A stretch of 64,000 nucleotides of DNA, from positions 1-64,000 of the forward strand of contig NZ_STGE01000010.1 of the NCBI RefSeq assembly GCF_005222675.1. Direction: 5' to 3'. The stretch is from Mycolicibacterium sp. CR10 (GTDB taxonomy: Bacteria > Actinomycetota > Actinomycetes > Mycobacteriales > Mycobacteriaceae). Positions within the stretch are counted from its first letter, which is position 1; the number at the start of each line of letters is the position of its first letter. The notes below the pieces were generated by a model. That model ran no database searches, was not told the origin of the DNA, and saw nothing but the letters and a program-made list of their open reading frames with translations. The translations under genes and the position numbers were made by a program. Positions 16,080 through 25,783 of the stretch are shown in pieces.

Positions 16080-16156
16080 TGGTGCCCCCGGTGAGATTCG
16101 AACTCACACTGGACGGGTTTTGAATCCGTTTCCTCTGCCAGTTGGGATACGGGGGC
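16080..16156 (-). tRNA. tRNA with CAA anticodon (Leu by anticodon), CCA encoded
   Basis: The minus strand folds as a full cloverleaf. Acceptor is GCCCCCG with CGGGGGC, T arm GTGAG-TTCGAAT-CTCAC, discriminator A, and CCA is in the DNA. The anticodon stem ACGGA/CCCGT has one A-C mismatch next to the loop TTCAAAA, giving anticodon CAA (Leu, UUG). The variable region is only five bases (CCAGT), whereas tRNA-Leu is normally class II with a long variable arm. The identity by aminoacylation is therefore less certain than the tRNA call. Confidence 0.85.
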
Positions 16157-16240
16157 GGCGGCATTGCGATGCGCGGCCTCTCACCATAGAGGATGGCCCC
16201 GCGGTCGCTCATCCAGCCTGCGACCGCCACAATGTGACTC

Positions 16241-16879
16241 ATGACCGGGCCATCGACAGACGCACCTGCTGCCACGGGAGTCAAACCTCACCGAGTGCTG
16301 ATCGCAGAGGACGAGGCCCTGATCCGGATGGACTTGGCCGAGATGCTGCGCGAGGAGGGCTACGAGATCGTCGGCGAGGCCGGTGATGGGCAGGAGGCGG
16401 TCGAGCTGGCCGAATCGCTCAAGCCCGATCTGGTGATCATGGACGTGAAGATGCCCCGGCGCGACGGTATCGACGCCGCCTCGGAGATCGCCGCGAAGCG
16501 AATCGCGCCCATCGTCATTCTCACCGCGTTCAGCCAGCGTGAGCTTGTGGAGCGCGCGCGCGACGCCGGCGCCATGGCGTATCTGGTCAAGCCGTTCAAC
16601 ATCACCGACCTCATTCCCGCCATCGAGGTGGCGGTCAGCCGTTTCGGTGAGATCGCCGAGCTGGAGAAGGAGGTCGCGTCACTGTCCGACCGTCTCGAGA
16701 CCCGCAAGCTCGTCGAGCGCGCCAAGGGTTTGCTGCAGACCAAGCAGGCGATGACCGAACCGGAGGCGTTCAAGTGGATTCAGCGCGCCGCGATGGACCG
16801 GCGCACCACCATGAAGCGGGTCGCCGAAGTGGTCTTGGAGACCCTCGACGCGCCCGCCGACCCCCCGCCCGCGACGTAG
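16241..16879 (+). CDS. pdtaR: ANTAR response regulator PdtaR (Rv1626 orthologue)
   Basis: 212 residues: receiver domain with acidic pocket in VLIAEDEALIRMDLAEML, phosphoacceptor Asp in LVIMDVKMPRRDG, switch Thr in IVILTAFSQ and Lys in AYLVKPFN. A coiled linker follows (IAELEKEVASLSDRLETRK), then an ANTAR RNA-binding domain (VERAKGLLQTKQAMTEPEAFKWIQRAAMDRR). PdtaR is phosphorylated by the distant kinase PdtaS and acts on nascent RNA as an antiterminator. No pdtaS is adjacent, as in other mycobacteria. Confidence 0.95.
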   Translation: MTGPSTDAPAATGVKPHRVLIAEDEALIRMDLAEMLREEGYEIVGEAGDGQEAVELAESLKPDLVIMDVKMPRRDGIDAASEIAAKRIAPIVILTAFSQRELVERARDAGAMAYLVKPFNITDLIPAIEVAVSRFGEIAELEKEVASLSDRLETRKLVERAKGLLQTKQAMTEPEAFKWIQRAAMDRRTTMKRVAEVVLETLDAPADPPPAT

Positions 16880-17089
16880 AAAATCCGGCCGATACCAGCA
16901 CTGCCCGTTAAGACTGCGTTTCCGGCGCCGACTTTTGACCGGGTTACCCGGCCGAACCGCGACGCGCGTTTTCCAACATCACGCACCACGGCGGCGGGTT
17001 GGTTATGGTCGTCGGCGAAGCATCGCCGCCCTGGCCTTCCGAGGCCGGTACGTCGGTGCCGACCAAAACAGTGAACCGGAGGTGGGAAC

Positions 17090-18301
17090 GTGCGCGGTCG
17101 CGTGGCACGCAAGGCATTTGCTCTCGGGAGCGCGGGTCTGATTGTGCTGGCCATTGCCGGCTGCAATCAGTCCACGCCGGAAGAGGAGGCATCGCAGACC
17201 AACCTGAAGATCGTCGAGAAGGTGCAAATCGACGAGACCGGCGCCGAAGTCGCCGCGTCGGAGGGCGCTGCCCCCGCCGATCCAGCAGGCGACGGGAAGG
17301 CCACGTGCCCGCCCGTGTCCATCGCCATGGCCGGGGCCCTGAACGGACCGGATGCGGCACTCGGCATCAACATCAAGAACGGCGTGCAGTTGGCGATCGA
17401 CAAGCACAATGCCGCCAACCCGGGCTGCCAGGTGCAGCTCAAGCCGTTCGATACCGAAGGCGACCCGCAGAAGGCCACCGCGATCGCCCCGCAGATCGTC
17501 GACGACCAGTACACGATCGGCCTGGTCGGCCCGGCGTTCTCCGGTGAGACCAAGGCAACCGGTGGCGTGTTCGATCAGGCAGGCCTGGTCGCCGCAACGG
17601 CGTCGGCGACCAACGTCACGCTGTCGGAAAACGGCTGGAAGACCTTCTTCCGCGGGCTGGCCAATGACGGTGTGCAGGGTCCGTCTGTCGCGAACTACCT
17701 GAAGAACACGCTCGGCCACAAGAAGGTGTGCGTCGTCGACGACAGCACCGACTACGGCCTGGGTCTGGGCCAGGCCGTGCGCGATACGCTCGGCCCGGTC
17801 GCCGATTCGGCGTGCAACATCTCGGTGAAGAAGGGCGACAAGGACTTCTCCGCCGCGGTGACGCAGATCAAGGGTGCGGCTCCCGATTCGGTCTTCTTCA
17901 GCGGTTACTACGCCGAGGCGGCGCCGCTGGTTCAGCAGCTGCGGGACGGCGGCTTTGAGGGCACCTTCGCCAGTGCCGACGGCACGAAAGATCCCGAGTT
18001 CGTCAAGCAGGCCGGTGAGTCCTCGAAGGGCGCCGTGCTGGCGTGCCCCTGCGGGCCGGCCACCGGCTCGTTCGCCGAGGAGTACCAGCAGAAGTTCAAT
18101 CAGGAGGCCGGCACCTACAGCGCCGAGGGTTACGACCTGGGCACCATCCTGGTCAAGGGCATCGACTCGGGTGCGATCACCCGGCCGGCCCTGCTGGACT
18201 TCGTCCGCAACTACAACGGTCAGGGCGTGGCCCGTAACTACCAGTGGACACCCACCGGTGAGCTGACCACCACGCTGATCTGGATCTACGACGTCCAGTA
18301 G
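17090..18301 (+). CDS. Branched-chain amino-acid ABC transporter binding lipoprotein (LivK-like)
   Basis: 403 residues starting GTG 17090 with GGAGG upstream. Signal peptide with lipobox LAIAGC. The mature protein is a Leu/Ile/Val-binding type-1 fold (VSIAMAGALNGPDAALGINIKNG, PQIVDDQYTIGLVGPAFSG, LVAATASATNVTLSENGW, then SVFFSGYYAEAAPLVQQL). A 70-residue acidic linker precedes the domain. The 210-base leader contains a palindrome CCGGGT-T-ACCCGG (16939-16951) and small hairpins near 17013-17050 that might be regulatory. It starts the liv operon. Confidence 0.87.
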   Translation: MRGRVARKAFALGSAGLIVLAIAGCNQSTPEEEASQTNLKIVEKVQIDETGAEVAASEGAAPADPAGDGKATCPPVSIAMAGALNGPDAALGINIKNGVQLAIDKHNAANPGCQVQLKPFDTEGDPQKATAIAPQIVDDQYTIGLVGPAFSGETKATGGVFDQAGLVAATASATNVTLSENGWKTFFRGLANDGVQGPSVANYLKNTLGHKKVCVVDDSTDYGLGLGQAVRDTLGPVADSACNISVKKGDKDFSAAVTQIKGAAPDSVFFSGYYAEAAPLVQQLRDGGFEGTFASADGTKDPEFVKQAGESSKGAVLACPCGPATGSFAEEYQQKFNQEAGTYSAEGYDLGTILVKGIDSGAITRPALLDFVRNYNGQGVARNYQWTPTGELTTTLIWIYDVQ

Positions 18302-18316
18302 GCACTGAGGGCGAGG

Positions 18317-18347
18317 ACGCGTCCGAGACCGAACACCTCGGGCGCGT
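18317..18347 (+). terminator. Intercistronic hairpin after livK
   Basis: An 11-bp stem (ACGCGTCCGAG with CTCGGGCGCGT, one G-U pair) with a nine-base loop is followed by a T-rich run. It lies between the binding-protein gene and livH. In such operons a partial terminator or RNA stabiliser here keeps binding protein in excess over membrane parts. Confidence 0.7.
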
Positions 18348-18388
18348 TCTTGTTCTCGTCACATTCTTTTTGAGGAGCCCCCCACCGG

Positions 18389-19399
18389 ATGAATCTGGCC
18401 GCCAATATCAACTTCAATGTCGGAGCGTTGTTCGACAGTTTCTGGCAGCTGACGATCGACGGCCTGTCGTGGGGGGCGATCTACGCACTGGTGGCCGTGG
18501 GGTACACGCTGGTGTTCGGTGTGCTCCGGCTCATCAACTTCGCCCACTCCGAGATCTTCATGCTCGGCATGTTCGGTGCGTACTTCGCGCTCGACATCAT
18601 CCTGGGTTTCACGCCGAGCGGTAACGCCTACAACAAGGGCGTGCTGCTGACGGTGCTGTACCTCGGTGTCGCGATGCTGTTCGCGATGCTGGTGTCCGGG
18701 GGCGCGGCCGTCGGACTGGAGTTCGTCGCCTACCGCCCGCTGCGCAAACGCAATGCCCGATCGTTGACCTTCCTGATCACCGCCATCGGCATGTCGTTCG
18801 TGCTGCAGCAGTTCGTGTTGTTCATCCTGCCCAAGCTGATCCCGGGCTACGGCGGGCCGAACGCGCAGCAACCGATGATCTTGGTGCAGCCCAAGACTCA
18901 GTTCGAGTTTCTCGGTGTCGCCATTTCCAACGTCACAATCGTCATCATCGCCTCGGCGCTCGTGCTGGCCCTTCTGACCGACGTTGCCATCAACCGCACC
19001 AAATTCGGTCGCGGAATACGCGCGGTCGCCCAGGATCCGGCGACGGCAACCTTGATGGGCGTGTCGCGGGAACGCATCATCATGACGACCTTCCTCATCG
19101 GCGGTCTGCTGGCCGGCGCGGCGGCGCTGCTGTACACGCTGAAGGTCCCGCAGGGCATCATCTACTCCGGCGGATTCCTGTTGGGTATCAAGGCATTCTC
19201 GGCAGCCGTGCTCGGCGGCATCGGCAACCTGCGCGGCGCACTGCTCGGCGGGCTACTGCTGGGAATCATGGAGAATTACGGCCAGGCGGTGTTCGGTACG
19301 CAGTGGCGCGACGTGGTGGCCTTCGTGCTGCTGGTCCTGGTGCTGTTGGTCCGCCCGACGGGAATTCTCGGCGAGAGCCTCGGAAAGGCGCGCGCATGA
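18389..19399 (+). CDS. livH: Branched-chain amino-acid ABC permease LivH
   Basis: 336 residues with about eight spans. The family start LSWGAIYALVAVGYTLVFGVLRLINFAHSE is unmistakable. FGRGIRAVAQDPATATLMGV is the EAA-like cytosolic loop that contacts the ATPase, and LGGIGNLRGALLGGLLLGIMEN is the conserved end. Compared with E. coli LivH it has an extra segment around residues 60-85. ATGA overlap with livM. Confidence 0.93.
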   Translation: MNLAANINFNVGALFDSFWQLTIDGLSWGAIYALVAVGYTLVFGVLRLINFAHSEIFMLGMFGAYFALDIILGFTPSGNAYNKGVLLTVLYLGVAMLFAMLVSGGAAVGLEFVAYRPLRKRNARSLTFLITAIGMSFVLQQFVLFILPKLIPGYGGPNAQQPMILVQPKTQFEFLGVAISNVTIVIIASALVLALLTDVAINRTKFGRGIRAVAQDPATATLMGVSRERIIMTTFLIGGLLAGAAALLYTLKVPQGIIYSGGFLLGIKAFSAAVLGGIGNLRGALLGGLLLGIMENYGQAVFGTQWRDVVAFVLLVLVLLVRPTGILGESLGKARA

Positions 19400-20562
19400 G
19401 CACCTTGAGCACAACGTGGCAGCGAGTGATGGACTGGTGGGACGGACTGTCGCGTTCCCAGAAATGGGTGTTCGGCATCGTCCTGTTCGGCGGGTTGGCG
19501 CTGTCGCCGATCTTCACGCCCGGATTCGTGGACACCCCGGGCATCAGCTTTGGCGGCACCATGGCGCAGTTCGCGATGGTGGCGATCATCGCGATCGGCC
19601 TCAACGTTGTGGTGGGTCAAGCCGGACTGCTGGACCTCGGATACGTCGGCTTCTATGCGGTCGGTGCCTACACGGTGGCGCTGCTGACCAGCCCCGACAG
19701 CCCGTGGAACCAGATGAGCCCCAACGGATTTCTCAGCACCCCCTGGGCATGGCTGTCGTGTGTGCCGCTCGCCATGGCGGTCACCGCGCTGACGGGCCTG
19801 ATCCTCGGTTTCCCGACCCTGCGTCTTCGCGGCGACTACCTGGCCATCGTCACACTGGGCTTCGGCGAGATCATCCGACTTCTCGCCGACAACCTGGCCG
19901 ACATCACCAACGGGCCACGCGGCCTCAACGAAGTCGCCTTTCCGCACCTGCTCGAGAGCGAAAAGCACCCTGAGGGAGTGTTCTCCGTCTCGAACTCCAG
20001 CGGCGACGCCAACTACGGCACGTGGTGGTTCTGGCTGGGCCTGGTGCTGATCGTCATCATCCTGCTGCTCGTCGGCAACCTCGAACGCAGCCGGGTCGGC
20101 CGCGCGTGGATCGCCGTGCGGGAGGATGAGGACGCCGCAGAAGTCATGGGCGTCAACACGTTCCGCTTCAAGCTGTGGGCCTTCACGATCGGCGCGGCGA
20201 TCGGCGGGCTGTCGGGGGCGCTCTACGCCGGGCAGGTGCAGTACGTCGCGCCGCCGACGTTCAACATCATCAACTCGATGCTGTTCCTGTGCGCGGTGGT
20301 GCTCGGCGGCCAGGGCAACAAGCTGGGCGTGATCCTCGGCGCGTTCATCATCGTGTATCTGCCCAACCGCCTGCTCGGGGTCCACTTTCTCGGCATCGAT
20401 ATGGGCAACCTGAAGTACCTGTTCTTCGGTCTGGCGCTGGTGGTGCTGATGATCTTCCGGCCGCAGGGACTGTTTCCGGCACGACAGCAGTTGCTCACCT
20501 ACGGCAAGGCCGCACGCGACCTGTTGCGCGCCAAGCCGACCGATACGGAGCCGGCAAAATGA
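19396..20562 (+). CDS. livM: Branched-chain amino-acid ABC permease LivM
   Basis: 388 residues from the ATG that overlaps the livH stop. LNVVVGQAGLLDLGYVGFYAVGAYT is the LivM signature, then GFPTLRLRGDYLAIVTLGFGEIIR and the EAA-like loop GRAWIAVREDEDAAEVMGVN. About nine to ten membrane segments. Its stop overlaps the livG ATG. A longer upstream frame was rejected because it lies wholly in livH. Confidence 0.93.
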   Translation: MSTLSTTWQRVMDWWDGLSRSQKWVFGIVLFGGLALSPIFTPGFVDTPGISFGGTMAQFAMVAIIAIGLNVVVGQAGLLDLGYVGFYAVGAYTVALLTSPDSPWNQMSPNGFLSTPWAWLSCVPLAMAVTALTGLILGFPTLRLRGDYLAIVTLGFGEIIRLLADNLADITNGPRGLNEVAFPHLLESEKHPEGVFSVSNSSGDANYGTWWFWLGLVLIVIILLLVGNLERSRVGRAWIAVREDEDAAEVMGVNTFRFKLWAFTIGAAIGGLSGALYAGQVQYVAPPTFNIINSMLFLCAVVLGGQGNKLGVILGAFIIVYLPNRLLGVHFLGIDMGNLKYLFFGLALVVLMIFRPQGLFPARQQLLTYGKAARDLLRAKPTDTEPAK

Positions 20563-21414
20563 CCGCCCCCGAGAATGACATGGCACCCGAGGTTTTCGAA
20601 GAGGCCATCGCGGACATTGCCGGTGTGCACCGCGAGATCAACGTCGATGAGGGCGAGGCCCTGCTGCAGACCACGGATCTGACCGTCAGGTTCGGCGGCC
20701 TGGTGGCCCTGGATGCGGTGACGTTCAACATCCGTCGCGGGGAGATCCTCGGCCTGATCGGCCCTAATGGGGCCGGCAAGACCACCTGCTTCAACGCCAT
20801 CACAGGCGTGTACCGGCCGAGTTCGGGTTCGGTGACGTTCGACGGTGCGCCGATCGGCCGGATCAAGCGCCACGAGATCACCAGGCTGGGCATCGCGCGG
20901 ACCTTCCAGAACATCCGGTTGTTCGGTGAAATGACCGCACTGGAGAACGTGATGGTCGGTACCGACGCCCGGCACCGCACCTCGGTGCCCGGTGCGCTGT
21001 TCCGTTCGCCGCGGCACCGGGCCGAGGAGCGCTCGGCGATCGAACGGTCGGCCGCGCTGCTGCACTTCGTCGGGATCGCTCACCGCGGCGAGGAGAAGGC
21101 CAAGAACCTCTCCTACGGTGATCAGCGTCGCCTGGAGATCGCGCGGGCGCTGGCCACCGAGCCCAAGCTGCTATGTCTGGACGAACCCGCCGCCGGCTTC
21201 AACCCCAGCGAGAAGTCCGCGCTGATCGACCTCATCCGCAAGATCCGCGACGACGGCTACACCGTGCTGCTCATCGAGCACGACATGCGGCTGGTGATGG
21301 GCGTGACCGACCGCATCGTCGTTCTCGAATTCGGTCGCAAGATCGCCGACGGCCTACCTGCTGCGATCCGCGAGGACCCGAAGGTCATCGCCGCCTACCT
21401 GGGGGTGCCCGACG

Positions 21415-21428
<14 letters not shown>
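20559..21428 (+). CDS. livG: Branched-chain amino-acid ABC ATPase LivG
   Basis: 289 residues with Walker A GPNGAGKTT, Q-loop ARTFQNIRLF, signature LSYGDQRRLEIARAL, Walker B LCLDEPAAGFNP and switch His LLIEHDMRLVMGV. The N-terminal ~35 residues before LLQTTDLTVRFGG are an extra acidic extension. It overlaps livF by 14 bases. Confidence 0.94.
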
Positions 21429-22169
<741 letters not shown>

Positions 22170-22173
<4 letters not shown>

Positions 22174-22700
22174 CCGCGCCAGGCGGCGCCCATCAACTCG
22201 TTCGGCGGCAGCTCCGAGTTCTCGAACTTGCGCGCCTGCTCGACGCCGGTGACCGGCAGCCGGCCCGGATCCAGCAGACCGAGTTGTACCAGCACCGAAG
22301 CCTGATCCCAATAGATTCGCTCGCAGGCGATCTTATCGCCCTCGAACTGCACAGCAACCACCATCGGGATCTCGACCGTGCGGCCGGTGGGGACGATGCC
22401 CGGCAGCATCCAGTCCATCGCGACGTCATGGGTGAAGGAGAAGACGAACTCGTCGATCACCCGATCGTCGCCGATGGTTCGCGACAGCAGTCGAAGGGTG
22501 GTGTCGGCGGGCATCTTCGGGATGAAATGCGTGCCGTAGAACTCGATCATCTCGGCGGTGCCGCGTCCACCCGTCATCACCGGGACGTGGTTGACGTAGT
22601 TGTCAGGTGTCATCGTCGCGACGGTGGCAGCGGCGTCCTTCGTATCGAACTCCAGCTCGGTATGGCGTTCCCACAGCCGAGCCAACTCTGCGTGATCCAT
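22170..22700 (-). CDS. SnoaL/NTF2-like protein
   Basis: 176 residues with the cone-shaped NTF2-like pattern: an N-terminal helix (HAELARLWERHTELEFD), YVNHVPVMTGGRGTAEMIEFY, then the beta sheet with RVIDEFVFSFTHDVAMDWMLPGI and MVVAVQFEGDKIACERIYWDQASVL. Family members are isomerases, dehydratases or ligand-binding proteins; the reaction cannot be told. GGAGG lies before ATG 22700. Confidence 0.75.
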
Positions 22701-22713
22701 GAGTTCCTCCGCT

Positions 22714-22941
22714 TCAGGTGATGCGGAAGCGTTTCACACGCGACGTGGCCCCGGCAACCAGTTCCACCCGACTGCGCAGCACGCCCAGATGCTCGGCGAG
22801 CAGGCGCGCGGCGGCCTCGGTGGCCTTGCCCTCGATAGCGCGCTCGCGCACATAGATCGTGAGCGACCCGTCGGCCTCCGTCTCCACCAGCGGGCCTTTC
22901 CTGCTGCCGGGTTTGACTCGGACAACGACAATCCCGATCAC
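22714..22941 (-). CDS. DUF167/UPF0235 (YggU-like) protein
   Basis: 75 residues with VRVKPGSRKGPLVET, IYVRERAIEGKATEAAARLLAEHLGV and SRVELVAGATSRVKRFRI, the standard three segments of DUF167. GTG start at 22941. The family is widespread and its role is unsettled. It lies 13 bases upstream of the SnoaL-like gene on the same strand and could be co-transcribed. Confidence 0.85.
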   Translation of the reverse strand: MIGIVVVRVKPGSRKGPLVETEADGSLTIYVRERAIEGKATEAAARLLAEHLGVLRSRVELVAGATSRVKRFRIT

Positions 22942-23083
22942 GGATTCACGGCGATCCGATGCCCGGCACGTCCACCCGAGCCGTCCCCATCGGCGAGATT
23001 CTTCGCCGAACGTACTCTTGATGACGGAAATCGGCCAAAATCCATCAGGAACCGTACGCTCGGCGCGGCGTATCTCGGGGGCT

Positions 23084-24292
23084 CTAGCGGGCGACGATGA
23101 CCGAGGAGCCGTGGCCGAACAGGCCCTGGTTGGCCGTGATGCCGACCTTGGCCCCTTCGACCTGACGTCCTGTCGCCTGACCCTTGAGCTGCCAGGTCAA
23201 TTCACAGACCTGCGCGATGGCCTGCGCGGGGATGGCCTCGCCGAAACTGGCCAGCCCGCCGGACGCGTTGACCGGGATCCGACCGCCGACGGTCGTCGCA
23301 CCGCTGCGCAGCAACTGCTCGGCCTCACCCCGGGCGCACAGTCCCAGGTGTTCGTACCAGTCGAGTTCGAGCGCGGTGGACAGGTCGTAGACCTCGGCCA
23401 AGCTGAGGTCCTCGGGCCCGAGTCCGGCCTCGGCGTAGGCGGCGTCGAGGATCTGGTCCTTGAACACCCGCTCCGGACCAGGGACCACCGCGGTGGAATC
23501 GGTGGCGATATCGGGCAATTCGGGCAGGTGCTGGGGATACTGCGGGGTCTGCAGGCTGATGGCCCGCACCGACGGCACCCCAACCAGTGAGCCGAGGTGC
23601 TTCTCCGCGAACGACTTGCTGGCGACGATCAACGCGGCTGCGCCGTCGGACGTCGCGCAGATGTCAAGCAGCCGAAGCGGATCCGAGACGACGGGGCTCG
23701 CGAGGACATCCTCGACGGAGGCCTCCTTGCGGTAGCGGGCGTTCGGGTTGTCCAGGCCGTGTCGCGCATTCTTGACCTTCACTTGCGCGAAGTCCTCCAG
23801 AGTGGCGCCGTAGAGGTCCATCCGCCGGCGTGCCAGCAGGGCGAAGTACACGGTGTTGGTCGCGCCGATCAGGTGGAAGCGCTGCCAGTCGGGGTCGTTC
23901 TTGCGTTCGCCGCCGACCGGTGCGAAGAAGCCCTTGGGGGTGGTGTCGGCTCCGATGACGAGGGCGACGTCGCAGAACCCGGCCAGAATCTGCGCGCGGG
24001 CGCTCTGCAGCGCCTGCGAGCCGCTGGCGCAGGCCGCGTAGCTCGAGGTGACGGGGACGCCGTTCCAGCCCAGTTTCTGCGCGAAGGTCGCGCCCGCGAC
24101 GAAGCCCGGGTAGCCGTTTCTGATGGTGTCGGCGCCGGCCACCAGTTGGATCTGCTTCCAGTCCAGACCGGCGTCGGCCAGCGCGGCGCGTGCGGCCACC
24201 ACTCCGTATTCGGTGAAGTCGCGGCCCCACTTGCCCCAGGGGTGCATGCCGGCACCCAGGATGTAGAGCGGTTCGGGAGTTCCGGTACTCAT
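23084..24292 (-). CDS. Thiolase/lipid-transfer type protein (Rv1627c orthologue)
   Basis: 402 residues of the SCP-x-like thiolase family. The nucleophilic Cys is in TSSYAACASGSQALQSA; other conserved parts are VNASGGLASFGEAIPAQAIAQ and the C-terminal ANQGLFGHGSSVIVAR. It overlaps the DUF35 gene stop by four bases (ATGA). The pair is conserved in mycobacteria and a KstR-type site lies upstream, linking it to sterol or related lipid degradation. Substrate unknown. Confidence 0.88.
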   Translation of the reverse strand: MSTGTPEPLYILGAGMHPWGKWGRDFTEYGVVAARAALADAGLDWKQIQLVAGADTIRNGYPGFVAGATFAQKLGWNGVPVTSSYAACASGSQALQSARAQILAGFCDVALVIGADTTPKGFFAPVGGERKNDPDWQRFHLIGATNTVYFALLARRRMDLYGATLEDFAQVKVKNARHGLDNPNARYRKEASVEDVLASPVVSDPLRLLDICATSDGAAALIVASKSFAEKHLGSLVGVPSVRAISLQTPQYPQHLPELPDIATDSTAVVPGPERVFKDQILDAAYAEAGLGPEDLSLAEVYDLSTALELDWYEHLGLCARGEAEQLLRSGATTVGGRIPVNASGGLASFGEAIPAQAIAQVCELTWQLKGQATGRQVEGAKVGITANQGLFGHGSSVIVAR

Positions 24293-24726
24293 TTCGCAAT
24301 CTCCCAGGCGTAGACGATGCGTTCGACGCCGTCGTCGTCGATGAAGAGCGGCATGGTGGTCAACTCCATCTCCATGCCGACCGTCAAGTCGGCGGCCAGC
24401 GTGCCCTCGACGACCTTGCCGAGCACGATCAGGCCCTCATCGGCCAGTTCGACCGCCGCTACAGCGAACGGCTCGAAGGGATCGGGTGAGGGATAGGGCG
24501 GTGGTGGCGAATACCGGTTTTCGGTGTAGCTCCACAATGTGCCGCGCCGCGACAGCGGCACCTGGGCGAGGTCGTCGCCGTCGCATCCGGGGTTGGGGCA
24601 GTTGTTGGCGCGCGGCGGGAACACATAGGTCCCGCATTGATGGCACTTGCCGCCGATCAGATAGGGATCGCCGGATCCGTCGGTGGCGAACCACCCGTCG
24701 ACGGCCGGTTGAGTGGATGCTGACAC
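24289..24726 (-). CDS. DUF35 OB-fold protein with zinc ribbon (Rv1628c orthologue)
   Basis: GTG 24726 gives 145 residues. A rubredoxin-like zinc ribbon (CHQCGTYVFPPRANNCPNPGC) precedes an OB fold (GTLWSYTENRYSPPPPY, FAVAAVELADEGLIVLGKVVEG). Proteins of this type pair with thiolases or MaoC-like hydratases and bind acyl-CoA. A longer frame upstream has no conserved content and would cover the KstR-type site, so I chose the GTG. Confidence 0.85.
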   Translation of the reverse strand: MSASTQPAVDGWFATDGSGDPYLIGGKCHQCGTYVFPPRANNCPNPGCDGDDLAQVPLSRRGTLWSYTENRYSPPPPYPSPDPFEPFAVAAVELADEGLIVLGKVVEGTLAADLTVGMEMELTTMPLFIDDDGVERIVYAWEIAK

Positions 24727-24757
24727 GCGGTCAGCGTACCCAGTTCGGGCGTGAAAC

Positions 24758-24771
24758 TGAAACGTGTTCCA
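24758..24771. promoter_or_regulatory. KstR-type operator TGAAACGTGTTCCA
   Basis: The site matches the published mycobacterial KstR motif TNNAACNNGTTNNA at every fixed position, and sits inside a 22-bp near-palindrome (24755-24776). It is 32 bases upstream of the DUF35/thiolase start and on the other side precedes the plus-strand gene at 24897. KstR is the TetR-type repressor of cholesterol catabolism. Confidence 0.75.
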
Positions 24772-24896
24772 GTTTGGTCGGAAGTTTGGGATCGGTAGTG
24801 GATTCGAGCCTGTGAACTCGTGCTCACGACACACACCGCGGGAGTAGCGTCTCGCCCAACAGTTGTCCGGCATACCGGCAGATCGGAGACCACATC

Positions 24897-25283
24897 ATGG
24901 GACTGTTCAAAAAGGCAAAGGATGCGGCCGCACAGGCGCAGCAGGCGTTCGCCCAGCAAGGGGGCCAGCAGGGCCCGGGCATGGTGCACGTCCAGGGCGC
25001 CGGACCGATCGACCCGGCCATGATGGGCGGTCCGTCGACCCGCTCGGTCGCGGGCGACGATCCGATCTGGGCCCCGATCAACGGCATCACCCTCGAGGAC
25101 TACGCGTCGCTCGCCCGTGATGCGCAGGCGCGCGGCATCACCGACGAGGCCGGAATGATCACCCTGGCCCAGGAGCGAGGGTGGAGCCCGGCCGACACGA
25201 AGGCGGCACTCGACGGCTGGGTGCAGCGGATGGGTCAGTCGATGGCGGTCGGCCAGCAGTTCCGCAAGTTCCTCGGCTACTGA
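24897..25283 (+). CDS. Conserved small actinobacterial protein, 128 residues
   Basis: The protein begins MGLFKKAKDAAAQAQQAFAQ, an amphipathic helix, then a Gly/Gln/Pro linker. The C-terminal helical domain reads GITLEDYASLARDAQARGITDEAGM and AQERGWSPADTKAALDGWVQRM. No named family recognised. The C-terminal half looks like a small helical partner-binding domain. A related-looking gene follows 14 bases later, so the two are probably an operon. Confidence 0.65.
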   Translation: MGLFKKAKDAAAQAQQAFAQQGGQQGPGMVHVQGAGPIDPAMMGGPSTRSVAGDDPIWAPINGITLEDYASLARDAQARGITDEAGMITLAQERGWSPADTKAALDGWVQRMGQSMAVGQQFRKFLGY

Positions 25284-25297
25284 GCGGACTGATCGTC

Positions 25298-25783
25298 ATG
25301 CCCAACCCATTCAGCGACTGGGCGCGGATGTACGGCGCCAACAAGCAGTACCTGGAGTCACAGGGCCGTCCGTCGTCGTTCCTCGGACAGATCGGTGACA
25401 TACCCAACCGGATCCACGAGGCGGCCGACGCCTCGGAGATCGGCATGAAGATGATGCGGCATTCGCAGCTGACGAACGGCGCAGGCTTCCCCGCCACCGT
25501 CACCGTGGAGGGCGTCTGGACGGTCGGTTCGTACATGAACACGTCGCCTGTGCTGCGCATCCAGGGACGAGTTGAACGTGCCGACGGTGCGGCACCCTAC
25601 GGTGCCGTCTTCGACCACGTCGTGGCGCAGATGCACACCGCGCAGATACAGCCGGGTGCGAAGATCGCAGTCTTCGTCGACCCGCAGAACCCTCACGACA
25701 TGGCGATCGACTGGATCCGCACCGGCCAGCTCGGGGGCCAGCGAAGCGACATGCGGGGTGAGCCGGGAGCGCGCCCGGTCTGA
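25298..25783 (+). CDS. Conserved hypothetical protein, 161 residues
   Basis: It starts MPNPFSDWARMYGANKQYLE. The middle is a beta-rich domain (GFPATVTVEGVWTVGSYMN, VLRIQGRVER, VFDHVVAQMHTAQIQPGAKIAVFVDPQNPHDMAIDW), which looks like a small OB or SHOCT-less DUF3592-like fold. No catalytic motif. It probably works with the upstream 128-residue protein. The stop lies in the first copy of a 19-bp tandem repeat. Confidence 0.65.
   Translation: MPNPFSDWARMYGANKQYLESQGRPSSFLGQIGDIPNRIHEAADASEIGMKMMRHSQLTNGAGFPATVTVEGVWTVGSYMNTSPVLRIQGRVERADGAAPYGAVFDHVVAQMHTAQIQPGAKIAVFVDPQNPHDMAIDWIRTGQLGGQRSDMRGEPGARPV

Noticed and set aside
16880..17089. Riboswitch in the liv operon leader
   Set aside because: Several small hairpins are present, but no conserved riboswitch core could be matched.
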